Positions 1 to 8,588 of a stretch of 64,000 bases of DNA are shown piece by piece. The position numbers were made by a program, and so were the translations under genes. Numbering within the stretch: the stretch's first letter is position 1; every line of letters begins with the position of its first letter. The stretch comes from Rhodospirillales bacterium (GTDB taxonomy: Bacteria > Pseudomonadota > Alphaproteobacteria > Rhodospirillales > UBA2165), in contig DUBF01000151.1 in assembly GCA_012960465.1 (NCBI GenBank), positions 17,139 to 81,138 of the forward strand, in the 5' to 3' direction. The notes under the pieces were generated by a model. That model was given only the letters and a program-made list of their open reading frames with translations, did no database searches and was not told where the DNA came from.

Positions 1-232
1 CCCCTTTAATTGTAAGCTTATCTTCGGTCGCTACGATTTCAAGGTCAGATTCAGAAAACCCTGCGATTGCCATTGAAATTCTATAACTATCTTTGTCCAC
101 GGTCTCTATATTATATGGTGGGTAGGTATTTGAAGCCGTCTGATCATATGAGATCATATTGTCAAATACGCTCTGCATGTGGTCAAAACCTACAGAGTGA
201 CGAAATAAAGGTGTAAAATCATAAGTATGCAT
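1..232 (-). CDS. Small heat-shock protein Hsp20 (IbpA/HspD type), 5' part only
   Basis: ATP-independent holdase chaperone of the alpha-crystallin family, which keeps unfolding proteins soluble in the cytoplasm. Seen: the minus strand from ATG at 232 is open for 77 codons and runs off the left edge. It has the N-terminal start MHTYDFTPLFRHSVGFD, then YPPYNIE (residues 37-43) and YRISMAIAGF (50-59), which is the start of the alpha-crystallin domain as in rhizobial HspD/IbpA proteins. The C-terminal part, including the IxI motif, lies outside the window. An AGGAGG box (240-245) sits 7 nt before the ATG. The next gene to the right is divergent. The leader can fold like a ROSE thermometer (separate entry), so heat induction at translation is likely. 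Confidence 0.88.
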   Translation of the reverse strand, partial: MHTYDFTPLFRHSVGFDHMQSVFDNMISYDQTASNTYPPYNIETVDKDSYRISMAIAGFSESDLEIVATEDKLTIKG

Positions 233-233
233 C

Positions 234-293
234 GCACATCCTCCTATAGAAGCGATATGAAAAAAATGAAATTCGCCATATTGGCCGAACTTC
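234..293 (-). promoter_or_regulatory. Candidate ROSE-like RNA thermometer in the hsp20 leader
   Basis: Read on the minus strand, the leader has a stem of about 10 bp (arms 283-293 and 268-277, one bulged G, 5-nt loop). A second hairpin follows in which UCGCU (251-255) faces the AGGAGG Shine-Dalgarno (240-245), with AU-rich flanking pairs. ROSE elements of alphaproteobacterial small heat-shock genes share a UYGCU segment that masks the ribosome site through weak, partly non-canonical pairs (a G-G pair is typical). Both the motif and a possible G-G opposition are present here. Folding was done by eye. Confidence 0.5.
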
Positions 294-513
294 GTTTAAA
301 TCTCTAGGTTGGATAGGACCCTCGTTAAGGCACCCCATCGCACAACTCTAGGATCACATTATAAGTAGTTTGTATTTTTAAATGTTCAAGGTTTGCCAAT
401 AAAAATATTATAAATTTGTATTTTGCTAATTACATATATTTTTAGTTCTGGTATACGTTTGAAAACTCTATAGAACACATTTGAAAAAGTTACTCCCGAC
501 CAGAAAGAATCAT

Positions 514-1383
514 ATGACGCCCATGAGTCAACAAAGACAGTTGCTTGGTATTTTATTGCTGGTTTTAGCTATGGCACTGTTTTCCTTTAAAGACGCGCTC
601 GTAAAAATGATGGATGGTCACTATTCACCGGTTGTGGTTATGTGGGCCCAAATGGGTTTTGCCACCCTATTATTTGCCCCGGTTATTACAGTTAAATATG
701 GTCCACGCAGTTTGTGGCCACAAAACCCTTTCTTGCAGATTATGCGGGCAATTTCAGTTATTACGGGAATTGGTATGTTTTATTGGTCGATCAGTCTCAT
801 ACCGCTGGCTGAGGCAACTGCTATTACGTTTGTAGCACCTTTGGTTACGACATCGTTATCGCCTCTAATGCTGGGAGAAAAAATTGGCCTACGGCGTTGG
901 ATTGCTGTTTTAGTTGGTTTTGGAGGCATTTTAATTGTCTTACGCCCCGAATTTAGTGGTGATCGTCTGGGATATTTGATTGCTTTTGGTGCAGGTATTA
1001 TGATTGGCGTTTTTTATACCTTTAACCGATTATTGGCGGGTAAAGCTCCCCCTTTAGTTAATCAAACCTATTCTTCAGTTATTGGCGTTCTTTTATTGAC
1101 ACCCTTTATATTTTCGGTCTGGGTGCCGCTGCGTCCTGACGATATAATACTGGTTCTGGGGTTTTGTGCTATCGCAGCACTTGGCCAGACTTGTCTCTTT
1201 ACTTCATTTCTTCATGGCGAAGCCTCAATTTTAGCGCCTTTAACGCTATCACAAATTGTGTTTGCGACACTTTTTGGCTATTTATTTTTCAATAATTTCC
1301 CAGACACTACGTCGGTTGTAGGCATCATTATAGTGATTGCGAGTGCTATTTATATTGCAATAAGAGAAACCCGAGTGCGATAG
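514..1383 (+). CDS. EamA/DMT-family transporter
   Basis: Inner-membrane carrier of the drug/metabolite transporter superfamily, probably exporting a small metabolite; the substrate cannot be read from sequence. The protein is almost entirely hydrophobic, about ten membrane segments in two EamA repeats. The first repeat ends in the typical PLAEATAITFVAPL and LGEKIGLRRW stretch. The reading frame extends upstream to a TTG at 481; I chose ATG 514, giving 289 residues, because the extra 11 residues are not family-like and no Shine-Dalgarno favours the TTG. ATG 523 is also possible. It is one of five EamA genes in the window and is followed after 65 nt by an FAD-linked oxidase on the same strand. 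Confidence 0.88.
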   Translation: MTPMSQQRQLLGILLLVLAMALFSFKDALVKMMDGHYSPVVVMWAQMGFATLLFAPVITVKYGPRSLWPQNPFLQIMRAISVITGIGMFYWSISLIPLAEATAITFVAPLVTTSLSPLMLGEKIGLRRWIAVLVGFGGILIVLRPEFSGDRLGYLIAFGAGIMIGVFYTFNRLLAGKAPPLVNQTYSSVIGVLLLTPFIFSVWVPLRPDDIILVLGFCAIAALGQTCLFTSFLHGEASILAPLTLSQIVFATLFGYLFFNNFPDTTSVVGIIIVIASAIYIAIRETRVR

Positions 1384-1448
1384 TTTTATACCTATTTGTA
1401 TAATTAAGAGTCAGTATATGCGAAAATCATTTTTTAGAGGATATTCAA

Positions 1449-2870
1449 ATGCCGGCAGATGATTCTGGTGCGGTTATTAATCCCGGCGAAGATGTTATCC
1501 GAGAACTTTTAATTGAACTACGCGAGTTATTTGGAGACAGGGTGTCAACGGCGTTGTCGACGCGCGAGTTACATGCGCGTGATTTTTCTTTTTACGATGC
1601 ACTGCCGGCGGATGCGGTTGTAATGGCACGATCGACTGATGAAGTTGTTGCGATTGTTAAAGCTTGTGCTAAACATAAAGCTCCGATTATTCCTTTCGGC
1701 ACAGGCACCTCGGCGGAGGGCCATCTTTCAGCACTTCATGGTGGGATATGTGTTGATGTTTCGGAAATGAACAATGTTATTGAAGTTAATGCAGAGGATA
1801 TGGACGTTACTGTTGAGCCTGGAGTAACTCGCAAGCAGCTTAATGAATATTTGCGCGATACGGGTTTGTTTTTTCCAATTGATCCTGGTGCCGATGCGTC
1901 TATCGGCGGAATGGCATCTACTAGGGCATCTGGTACAAACGCTGTGCGTTATGGTACAATGCGAGAGAATGTTTTAAGTCTTGAGGTTGTTCTATCCGAT
2001 GGTCGAGTTATCCGGACAGCACGCCGTGCACGAAAATCGTCTTCTGGCTACGATCTGACTAAGATATTTGTAGGCTCTGAGGGAACTCTCGGGATTATTA
2101 CAAAAGTAACCTTAAAATTATTTGGTATCCCAGAAGCGACCTCTGCGGCTGTGGTTTCATTTGATACGCTGCAAGGTGCGGTAGATGCCGTAATTTCTTC
2201 AATTCAATGGGGTATTCCAATGGCTCGGATAGAATTGCTGGATGATGTGCAGATGGCCGCAATTAATGACTACGCCGGTCTTGACTATCCAAAAAAATCT
2301 ACGCTTTTTCTTGAATTTCATGGCACAGACGCCGGTGTTAAGGAGCAGGCCGAGCGTATGGCTGAAGTTTGTGGCGAATATGGTGGGAGTGATTTTTCTT
2401 GGACAGCAGACGCTGAAGAACGGGACAAGTTATGGGCTGCAAGGCATGATGCTGCTTACTCGTGCATTGCTCTTCGACCCGGATGTTCTGTCATGGCAAC
2501 CGATGTGTGTGTACCAATTTCAAGGCTCGCTGAATGTATTCTTGCGACCAAACAGGATATTGAAGACGCTGGTATAGTGGCGCCAATAGTTGGCCATGTT
2601 GGTGATGGAAATTTTCATGCACAACTTCTGATTCATCCAGATACCCGAGAAGAAGATTTACGAGTTTGCGGTGAGATTAATCGTCGACTGATTGAGCGTG
2701 CAATCTCAATGGATGGAACTTGTACGGGTGAACATGGTGTAGGCCAGGGTAAAATAAGGTATCTTAAAGCAGAACATGGGGAAGCTGTTGAAGTCATGCG
2801 GATGCTAAAAGAAGCCTTTGATCCAAAAAATATTATGAACCCTGGGAAGATGCTTGAGTTAGCTAATTAA
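1449..2870 (+). CDS. FAD-binding 2-hydroxyacid oxidase/dehydrogenase (D-lactate dehydrogenase / GlcD family)
   Basis: Flavoprotein of the VAO/PCMH superfamily that oxidises a D-2-hydroxyacid such as D-lactate or glycolate and passes electrons to a cytochrome or quinone. Seen: the FAD-binding loop PFGTGTS (82-88), the second FAD segment with VEPGVT (122-127) and SIGGMAST (151-158), GSEGTLGIITKVTLKL (209-224), and the C-terminal signature GTCTGEHGVGQGK (about 423-435) typical of mitochondrial-type D-lactate dehydrogenase. Length 473 is normal for the family. TAGAGG lies about 10 nt before the ATG. There are no GlcE or GlcF subunits next to it, which favours a single-subunit D-lactate dehydrogenase over a glycolate oxidase complex. 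It sits between two DMT genes on the same strand. Confidence 0.87.
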   Translation: MPADDSGAVINPGEDVIRELLIELRELFGDRVSTALSTRELHARDFSFYDALPADAVVMARSTDEVVAIVKACAKHKAPIIPFGTGTSAEGHLSALHGGICVDVSEMNNVIEVNAEDMDVTVEPGVTRKQLNEYLRDTGLFFPIDPGADASIGGMASTRASGTNAVRYGTMRENVLSLEVVLSDGRVIRTARRARKSSSGYDLTKIFVGSEGTLGIITKVTLKLFGIPEATSAAVVSFDTLQGAVDAVISSIQWGIPMARIELLDDVQMAAINDYAGLDYPKKSTLFLEFHGTDAGVKEQAERMAEVCGEYGGSDFSWTADAEERDKLWAARHDAAYSCIALRPGCSVMATDVCVPISRLAECILATKQDIEDAGIVAPIVGHVGDGNFHAQLLIHPDTREEDLRVCGEINRRLIERAISMDGTCTGEHGVGQGKIRYLKAEHGEAVEVMRMLKEAFDPKNIMNPGKMLELAN

Positions 2871-2921
2871 AAGTACCTTTAATATGTATTGTCTTTTCAT
2901 TTCATTTTTATAAGGATTTAA

Positions 2922-3806
2922 GTGTCTTCTAGATTATTATCAACTCAAGGCTTTTCGGCTGTTTTATGGGCAGCTGCGTCTTCAGGTGTATTGGCTATAA
3001 TGTGGGTTCTGGTGCGTCAACTTTCTAATCAATTGCATCCTCTAGAGATTACTTTCTTTGCAACGCTTTTTGGGTTTTTATTTAGTTGTTTTAGTATTCT
3101 TAAGTTTGGATTGAATATTTTTAAAACCACACGGTTAACCCATCATTTTTATCGTGGGTGCATTAATGGTGTTGCAATTTCCGCGTGGTTTACAGCGCTA
3201 ACGCTTTTGACCTTAGCTGATGCTTCAGCACTAAATCTAATGTCACCTCTATGCGTGAGTATTGGCGCAGTCTTCGTTCTTAACGAACATATGGGCCCGC
3301 GTCGATGGTTTGCACTGGTATTGGGTGCGTTAGGGGCGTTGGTTGTTATTCGTCCCGGTTTTGAAGAGGTAAGTTTGGGTATTTGGTTGGTTGTAATTAC
3401 TGTATTGGCTAGCGCTGGACAAAGATTATTTGGTAAATCTTTAGTAGCAACAGACAACTCAACCACGTGTGTTTTATATTTGACGCTTTTCATGGTTCCA
3501 GTCTCGTTTGTTGCTGCTATTTTTGTATGGAAATGGCCTACTTTTAGTAATTATTTGCATTTAATTTTGATTGGAGCCTTACTAAATTTCGGTCACTATG
3601 CCTTGATAAAGTCATTGAGTTTGGCTGACGTGAGTGCGTTAGAGCCTGTAAATTTTACACGTTTGGTATGGGGAGCTCTTTTTGGGTTTTGGTTTTTCAG
3701 TGAAGTACCAGATTTCTATACGTGGGTAGGTGGTTTCATGATTATTTCAGCGACTAGTTACGTTGCTCATCGGGAAGCACAAATTCGCAAAAAAAATTAT
3801 CTATAA
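2922..3806 (+). CDS. EamA/DMT-family transporter
   Basis: Second DMT carrier, 294 residues, all hydrophobic with two EamA repeats. Family stretches visible are ALTLLTLADASALNLMSPL in the first half, HMGPRRWFALVLGALGALVV, and LADVSALEPVNFTRLVWG in the second. It starts at GTG 2922 with an AAGGA box a few bases upstream; no nearby ATG fits. It is co-directional with the FAD oxidase 51 nt upstream and may share its transcript, so it could export a hydroxyacid or related metabolite (inference). Its stop is one base from the stop of the convergent dehydrogenase gene. Confidence 0.87.
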   Translation: MSSRLLSTQGFSAVLWAAASSGVLAIMWVLVRQLSNQLHPLEITFFATLFGFLFSCFSILKFGLNIFKTTRLTHHFYRGCINGVAISAWFTALTLLTLADASALNLMSPLCVSIGAVFVLNEHMGPRRWFALVLGALGALVVIRPGFEEVSLGIWLVVITVLASAGQRLFGKSLVATDNSTTCVLYLTLFMVPVSFVAAIFVWKWPTFSNYLHLILIGALLNFGHYALIKSLSLADVSALEPVNFTRLVWGALFGFWFFSEVPDFYTWVGGFMIISATSYVAHREAQIRKKNYL

Positions 3807-3807
3807 C

Positions 3808-4755
3808 TTATCTCTTAACTAAATTGACAAACTCGTCTGGTTTATCATTTATAAAGGCAAGAAGGTTTTTTTCTATTATAGGCATTGCTTGTTTTACATA
3901 AAATTCACTCATACCAGCTGTATGTGGTGTAATAATGAGATTAGGGACATCCCAAAAAGGACTATCAATTGGAAGAGGTTCCTGTTCAAAAACATCTAAT
4001 CCAGCTCCAGAAATTATGCCCGATTTTAGAGCTTTAATAATAGCATCATCGTTAAGAACGCCGCCTCTACTAATATTGATTAAATAGGCAGAAGATTTCA
4101 TTGCGGCAATAATTTTGTCGTTCACCAGGTTTCTATTCTCGGGTGTTAGCGGCGCGAGAATTACGAGATAGTCGAGATCCTTAACAGCATCTACGAGACT
4201 ATTACGGCTTCGCATTTCATCAATGTTTTCGACTTGGCGATTTGAATTAGATATACCCACTACCTTCATATCAAAGGCTTTGCAACGACGAGCGAGTGAT
4301 TCGGCAATTAGACCCACGCCTAATAGGCCAATTGTTTTTTTATATAAAACCTGAGGAGGGTTTCTTTCCCAACGGTGTTTTTTTTGGTTTTCAATTAGTT
4401 GAGGAAAATTACGATTCAGAGATAGCATCATCATAAAAGCGAGTTCAGACATTTGAGGGCCATGTATGCCACGCATTGACGAAACGGGAACAGATTTACT
4501 TAATCCCGATCTGTCAGCGATGCCATCGACACCTGTACCAAGTGATTGAACAAATTTCAGGTTTTTATTGCGGTTGAAAATCATATCATTTAACCCGGGC
4601 CCAAACCCGATGAGTAAATCGCAATCATACAGGCGGTCGTGACTTTCATTGTCTTTGCTGCAAGATAGTTTTATCTCGGGAAAGAGTTTTTTTATTTCTT
4701 CTAGATAGATATCAGCGTTAAAGGCACTGATATGTATTAAAATATTTTTTTTCAT
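3808..4755 (-). CDS. D-isomer-specific 2-hydroxyacid dehydrogenase, NAD(P)-dependent
   Basis: Oxidoreductase of the D-2-hydroxyacid dehydrogenase family, interconverting a 2-oxoacid (glyoxylate, hydroxypyruvate or similar) and the D-hydroxyacid. Seen: the Rossmann stretch IGLLGVGLIAESLA with G146 and G148 but Ala151 where the third Gly is usual. The catalytic triad is Arg230 (INISRGG), Glu259 (FEQEP) and His278 (PHTAG). After the second strand the sequence is GISNSNR with no acidic residue, which suggests NADP(H) (inference). Length 315 fits the GhrA/GyaR range. Starts at ATG 4755; a perfect 18-bp palindrome lies 25 nt upstream. Convergent with the DMT gene and divergent from the HpaB gene. 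Confidence 0.85.
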   Translation of the reverse strand: MKKNILIHISAFNADIYLEEIKKLFPEIKLSCSKDNESHDRLYDCDLLIGFGPGLNDMIFNRNKNLKFVQSLGTGVDGIADRSGLSKSVPVSSMRGIHGPQMSELAFMMMLSLNRNFPQLIENQKKHRWERNPPQVLYKKTIGLLGVGLIAESLARRCKAFDMKVVGISNSNRQVENIDEMRSRNSLVDAVKDLDYLVILAPLTPENRNLVNDKIIAAMKSSAYLINISRGGVLNDDAIIKALKSGIISGAGLDVFEQEPLPIDSPFWDVPNLIITPHTAGMSEFYVKQAMPIIEKNLLAFINDKPDEFVNLVKR

Positions 4756-4779
4756 CGCTATTAACCCATATTCTTGCCG

Positions 4780-4797
4780 AAAGTAGACGTCTACTTT
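4780..4797. promoter_or_regulatory. 18-bp perfect palindrome, probable operator
   Basis: AAAGTAGACGTCTACTTT reads identically on both strands. It lies in the 247-nt divergent gap between the 2-hydroxyacid dehydrogenase (ATG 4755, minus) and the HpaB-type gene (ATG 5003, plus). This is the expected form and place of a dimeric repressor or activator site. No regulator gene is adjacent, so the protein is unknown. Confidence 0.55.
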
Positions 4798-4907
4798 TGT
4801 TTGACCAATACCTGAAAATTTTTAATTACAATATTTATAGTTAAACTTATAGAAGAATTTTTTATTATTTAAGATCCAGATAATACGAGGTATTTGGATA
4901 TTCAAAA

Positions 4908-4922
4908 TTTCACACAGTGAAA
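4908..4922. promoter_or_regulatory. Inverted repeat TTTCAC-N3-GTGAAA, possible operator
   Basis: A six-base perfect inverted repeat with a 3-base spacer, about 80 nt before the HpaB-type start and in the same divergent gap as the 18-bp palindrome. It is short and AT-rich at the ends, so chance occurrence is possible. Confidence 0.3.
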
Positions 4923-5002
4923 ACTACCTTCAATCTCTCTGGCTAATTATATTCATTTATGAAAATACATGAAAATAAACTTTTGTTTAAGGATAATTTT
5001 AA

Positions 5003-6487
5003 ATGCCAATTAAAAATGGATCAGATTATTTAAAAACGCTCACAGAGGATCGACATATCTCAATTGAGGGCGAACGTGTGAAGGATGTTGCTTGTGATCC
5101 TCGGTTTGCTGGTGCAGCACAAACAATGGCCGATTTGATGGAAATGCAATCTGATCCCAATCTAATAGATACAATGACGTATAAATCACCAACCACCGGT
5201 GATAAGGTTGGAATGACGCATATCCAGCCGAATTCCCGTGAAGACGTTATTGCCCGAAATGACGCAATTAAAGTTTGGATGGATGCAAGCTGCGGCATGA
5301 TGGGCCGAAGCCCCGATTATAAAAACTGTGTAATTTCTAGCTATGCATCAGCGAAAGAAATTTTTAAACGGGACGCCTTTGATGGAAGTCAAAACATTCA
5401 AAATTTTTATGAACATGTACGTGAAAATGATTCGGTAACGACCCATGTTCTAGTTAATCCGCAGGTTGATCGTTCGCAGCCCGCACATCTGGAAACGTCA
5501 GAGATTGTTGCTCAGATAGTAAAAGAAACGGATGCCGGCATTGTAATCCGTGGTGCTCGGATGGTGGCAACCTTGTGTGCAATGGCAAATGAACTTTTGG
5601 TGATGCCGGCGGCGGCTACCTGGGCAACTGATAAAACAAGAGATACAACTGATTTTTCATTTGGCTTTGCTATTCCGACATCAACACCAGGGTTAAAATT
5701 TATCTGTCGTCCTCCTGCTGCACAAACAAATGCACCGAGCTTAATGGATCATCCGCTATCTCTTCAATATGATGAGTCAGATGGGATGGTTATTTTTGAT
5801 GATGTGTTAGTTCCTTGGGAGAGGGTATTTATTCATCGTGATCCAGATTTTGATCTTAAAGTGAATCCAGCCTCTTATATTGCTCATTCGATGTTGATGC
5901 AATCGGTTGTCCGCGCCCATTCGAAGTCTGAGTTTATGATGGCACTGGCTTTTGCGATTGCACGCTCCACTAAGATTGACCAGCATAATCCGGTACAAGT
6001 TAAATTAGCTGAGATGATTTCGATGACTGAATTTGTGCGTTCATGCCGAATAACGGCTGAAGCTGATGCGCATGAAACTGAATTTGGTACGTGGGTTCCA
6101 GGTATACGTCCTTTACAAACATGGCAGACATTTTTCTGGCAAATGTACAATCGTCAATGTGAGATTATTATGACGTTGGGAGCAGGAGGTTTGGTTGCGG
6201 TGCCATCTTATGCCGAAATAGCGGGGGAACTTAAAGAAGACGTTGAAAAATATTTTCAGGTGGCCAATGCAGATTCGCCCAGACGTATCAAACTTATGCG
6301 GTTGGCGTATGACGCAGCTCTCTCGAGCTTTGCTGGACGCCAACGGCTGTATGAACAATATTATACAGGTGATCCGATGCGCACACAGGCGGTACTATTC
6401 AATTCCTACGATAAGGATAGTCATATTGAGCGAGTGTGGTCCATGTTAGATGACTTAGAAAAGCGGGACTATAAATCAACTAAGTAA
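5003..6487 (+). CDS. 4-hydroxyphenylacetate 3-hydroxylase family protein (HpaB-type flavin monooxygenase)
   Basis: Large-component FADH2-dependent monooxygenase of the HpaB family, which ortho-hydroxylates phenolic compounds using reduced flavin from a separate reductase. Seen: an N-terminal HpaB domain with GMMGRSPDYKN (108-118), then the acyl-CoA-dehydrogenase-like C-terminal domain with LGAGGLVAVPS near residue 395. Length 494 is normal. AAGGA lies 9-13 nt before the ATG. No HpaC-like flavin reductase and no aromatic ring-cleavage gene is nearby, so the phenol it acts on is unknown. The family also contains 4-hydroxybutyryl-CoA dehydratases, but their paired iron-sulfur Cys spacing is not evident, so a monooxygenase is favoured. 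Regulation probably runs through the palindromes upstream. Confidence 0.83.
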   Translation: MPIKNGSDYLKTLTEDRHISIEGERVKDVACDPRFAGAAQTMADLMEMQSDPNLIDTMTYKSPTTGDKVGMTHIQPNSREDVIARNDAIKVWMDASCGMMGRSPDYKNCVISSYASAKEIFKRDAFDGSQNIQNFYEHVRENDSVTTHVLVNPQVDRSQPAHLETSEIVAQIVKETDAGIVIRGARMVATLCAMANELLVMPAAATWATDKTRDTTDFSFGFAIPTSTPGLKFICRPPAAQTNAPSLMDHPLSLQYDESDGMVIFDDVLVPWERVFIHRDPDFDLKVNPASYIAHSMLMQSVVRAHSKSEFMMALAFAIARSTKIDQHNPVQVKLAEMISMTEFVRSCRITAEADAHETEFGTWVPGIRPLQTWQTFFWQMYNRQCEIIMTLGAGGLVAVPSYAEIAGELKEDVEKYFQVANADSPRRIKLMRLAYDAALSSFAGRQRLYEQYYTGDPMRTQAVLFNSYDKDSHIERVWSMLDDLEKRDYKSTK

Positions 6488-6553
6488 TAATATGATTTAT
6501 TAGACTGAAAACATACCTTATCATTGCCAATTCCTAGAATACTGGTTTATTAA

Positions 6554-7879
6554 TTAGCGGCTATACTTTGTTTGAATCGTAATTTCATTACGCTTCTTTA
6601 TGGTTGAATAGGTAAACAACAATATTGTTATTAAGAATAACGTAATTGCGCTATAACTCAGAGATGAATGGATCCCGATATAGCTGCCACCAAAACCAAC
6701 AGTAATACCACTAAACGTTTTTAATCCGAGGCTTGAGGACGTAAAGAGGCCAATAACGCGCCCTCTAATTTGGTCAGGTGCCCGCAGTTGTACAAGTGTT
6801 TGTGTCATTGAATTAAAAGATAATTCGAGGAAGCCGGCGAAAAAGAGAAATATTAACGCGAGATAAAAACTATTGGTTAGCGCGAAGCCTGCAATTAAAC
6901 AACACCATAGAAGTACTTGAATGAAGGCAGTTCGTGCTTGCGGTAACATAAGGCTTCTAATTTCAAGTATAATCCCCGCGGCTAAAGCTCCGGCGGCGCC
7001 TGCTGTTAAAAGGGCGGTGTATCGAAATGTTGCTTCGGTGGCTCCTAGGTCACTAGCAAATTCCGGCATTTGAGCCTGATAAGCATTTCCTACAAATAAA
7101 GAAACTGCGCCAGCTAAAACTGTCATCGAAATGATGACACGATTACTTGCCACATCTTTAAAGGTCTGAACGATATCAGAAAATCCACGAATAGCACGAG
7201 TTGGCAATTTATTTTGTATTCCACCGTGTTGAGTTTCTAATTGTTTATGGCGGTATGCTGGTCCATAAGGCGCTTTCCAAAGCCATATAGTGAAGGGTAA
7301 ATAAATAGCTGCGTTAATGATAATCCCCCATGCGGGACCAACCAAAAGCAAGAGACCGCCGCCAATTGCCGGGCCTAACAATACGCCAAGTGTTCTTGAT
7401 GTTGCTGTAAGTCGAACGCCACTTTGGAGTTCTTCGCCCCCAACAATATCATGAACTAGCATATAAGCAGCTGGTGCCCAAAGGGCTCCGGCCAGGCCGT
7501 GTATGACTAGCAATACGATGGCGTGCCACATTTCTAAAGTGTCGCTATAAAATAAAAAGCCCCAAGCGAGGGAGACAATAATGAAAAAGAGCATACCCAA
7601 TTGAATGACCCTTCTCGGATCAAATTTATCGGCTAAAGCACCAGCATGAATTGAAAACAATAGGAATGGAACCCAATGTGCAACCACAGCAAAGCCAGCC
7701 AATGCTGGTGATTTAAATTTTTCAAATATAACCCAGTAACTGATAACGTGTTCTATATTGTCTGCCATCATAGCGAGAGCTGCACCAATGAAATAAGCAC
7801 GAAAACCTTTATGGTGAAGAGCAGCAAAGGATTTGGGAGTTTTACCACCTGGCTGAACAGGGGAATCAGTTTGTGTCAT
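6554..7879 (-). CDS. MFS transporter, DHA3 (EntS-like) type
   Basis: Inner-membrane proton-driven carrier of the major facilitator superfamily. The 441-residue protein has about twelve membrane segments, a cytoplasmic N-terminal tail, and the motif A region GALADKFDPRRV between helices 2 and 3. HDIVGGEELQSGVRLTATSR and LLGPAIGGGLL are typical of the DHA3 group (EntS, macrolide efflux). A basic tail KKRNEITIQTKYSR ends the protein. Substrate cannot be told from sequence. Convergent with the HpaB-type gene, 66 nt between stops, and divergent from the gamma carbonic anhydrase. Confidence 0.84.
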   Translation of the reverse strand: MTQTDSPVQPGGKTPKSFAALHHKGFRAYFIGAALAMMADNIEHVISYWVIFEKFKSPALAGFAVVAHWVPFLLFSIHAGALADKFDPRRVIQLGMLFFIIVSLAWGFLFYSDTLEMWHAIVLLVIHGLAGALWAPAAYMLVHDIVGGEELQSGVRLTATSRTLGVLLGPAIGGGLLLLVGPAWGIIINAAIYLPFTIWLWKAPYGPAYRHKQLETQHGGIQNKLPTRAIRGFSDIVQTFKDVASNRVIISMTVLAGAVSLFVGNAYQAQMPEFASDLGATEATFRYTALLTAGAAGALAAGIILEIRSLMLPQARTAFIQVLLWCCLIAGFALTNSFYLALIFLFFAGFLELSFNSMTQTLVQLRAPDQIRGRVIGLFTSSSLGLKTFSGITVGFGGSYIGIHSSLSYSAITLFLITILLFTYSTIKKRNEITIQTKYSR

Positions 7880-8047
7880 TTGAGATAATATCCGAGAATT
7901 TAATTTTACTATTTAAGCCGAACCAATATATATCTTTTATCAGGGTTCAGAAAGGCAAGGGTAACTGCAAAAAATTATTTTGATAAGGACGTGAGGCCTC
8001 TTCTTTAGTAACTTTTATCTAATAAAAATAAAATAGGGAAGCAATAG

Positions 8048-8572
8048 ATGATTTATACCTTAGAAAATCTTAAACCAAGTTATTTGGGTGATAGCCACTG
8101 GATAGCTGACAGTGCTGATATAATTGGCAATGTTCAAATTGGCTTGGAGGTCAGTATTTGGTGGAGAGCGGTTGTTCGAGGTGATAACGAGCCAATAGTT
8201 ATTGGAGATCGGACTAATGTTCAAGATGGCTGTGTCCTCCATACAGATCCTGGGTTTCCTATGCATATTGGTAAAAATGTTACGATTGGGCACATGTGTA
8301 TGTTACATGGTTGTGAGATTGGTAACGGTTCTTTGGTTGGAATTGGTAGTACGGTTCTTAATGGGGCTAAGATTGGTAAAAATTGTCTAATTGGAGCACA
8401 TTCATTGATTACTGAAGGTAAAGTAATTCCAGACAACTCCTTGGTAATGGGTTCGCCTGGGAAAATTATTAGGGAACTTGAGTTGGAGCAATCTAAGGAA
8501 TTAATAAAGAATGCCGATGGTTATGTTGAGAGAGCCAAACGTTATGCTCAGGGTCTAGTTGAATTGCAATAA
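8048..8572 (+). CDS. Gamma carbonic anhydrase family protein (YrdA/CaiE-like hexapeptide protein)
   Basis: Left-handed beta-helix trimer of the gamma carbonic anhydrase family; members hydrate CO2 or act as uncharacterised metal hydrolases. Seen: hexapeptide repeats from about residue 20 to 140 and the three metal-ligand histidines His65 (CVLHTD), His82 and His87 (IGHMCMLHG). Length 174 is typical. The start ATG has AGGGAAG upstream. It is followed 16 nt later by a CaiB-type CoA-transferase, an arrangement that recalls caiE/caiB neighbours in carnitine metabolism but also occurs without it. Carbonic anhydrase activity is plausible but not assured, because many YrdA-like proteins lack it. Confidence 0.87.
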   Translation: MIYTLENLKPSYLGDSHWIADSADIIGNVQIGLEVSIWWRAVVRGDNEPIVIGDRTNVQDGCVLHTDPGFPMHIGKNVTIGHMCMLHGCEIGNGSLVGIGSTVLNGAKIGKNCLIGAHSLITEGKVIPDNSLVMGSPGKIIRELELEQSKELIKNADGYVERAKRYAQGLVELQ

Positions 8573-8588
8573 CTGAGGGAGGTAGATA

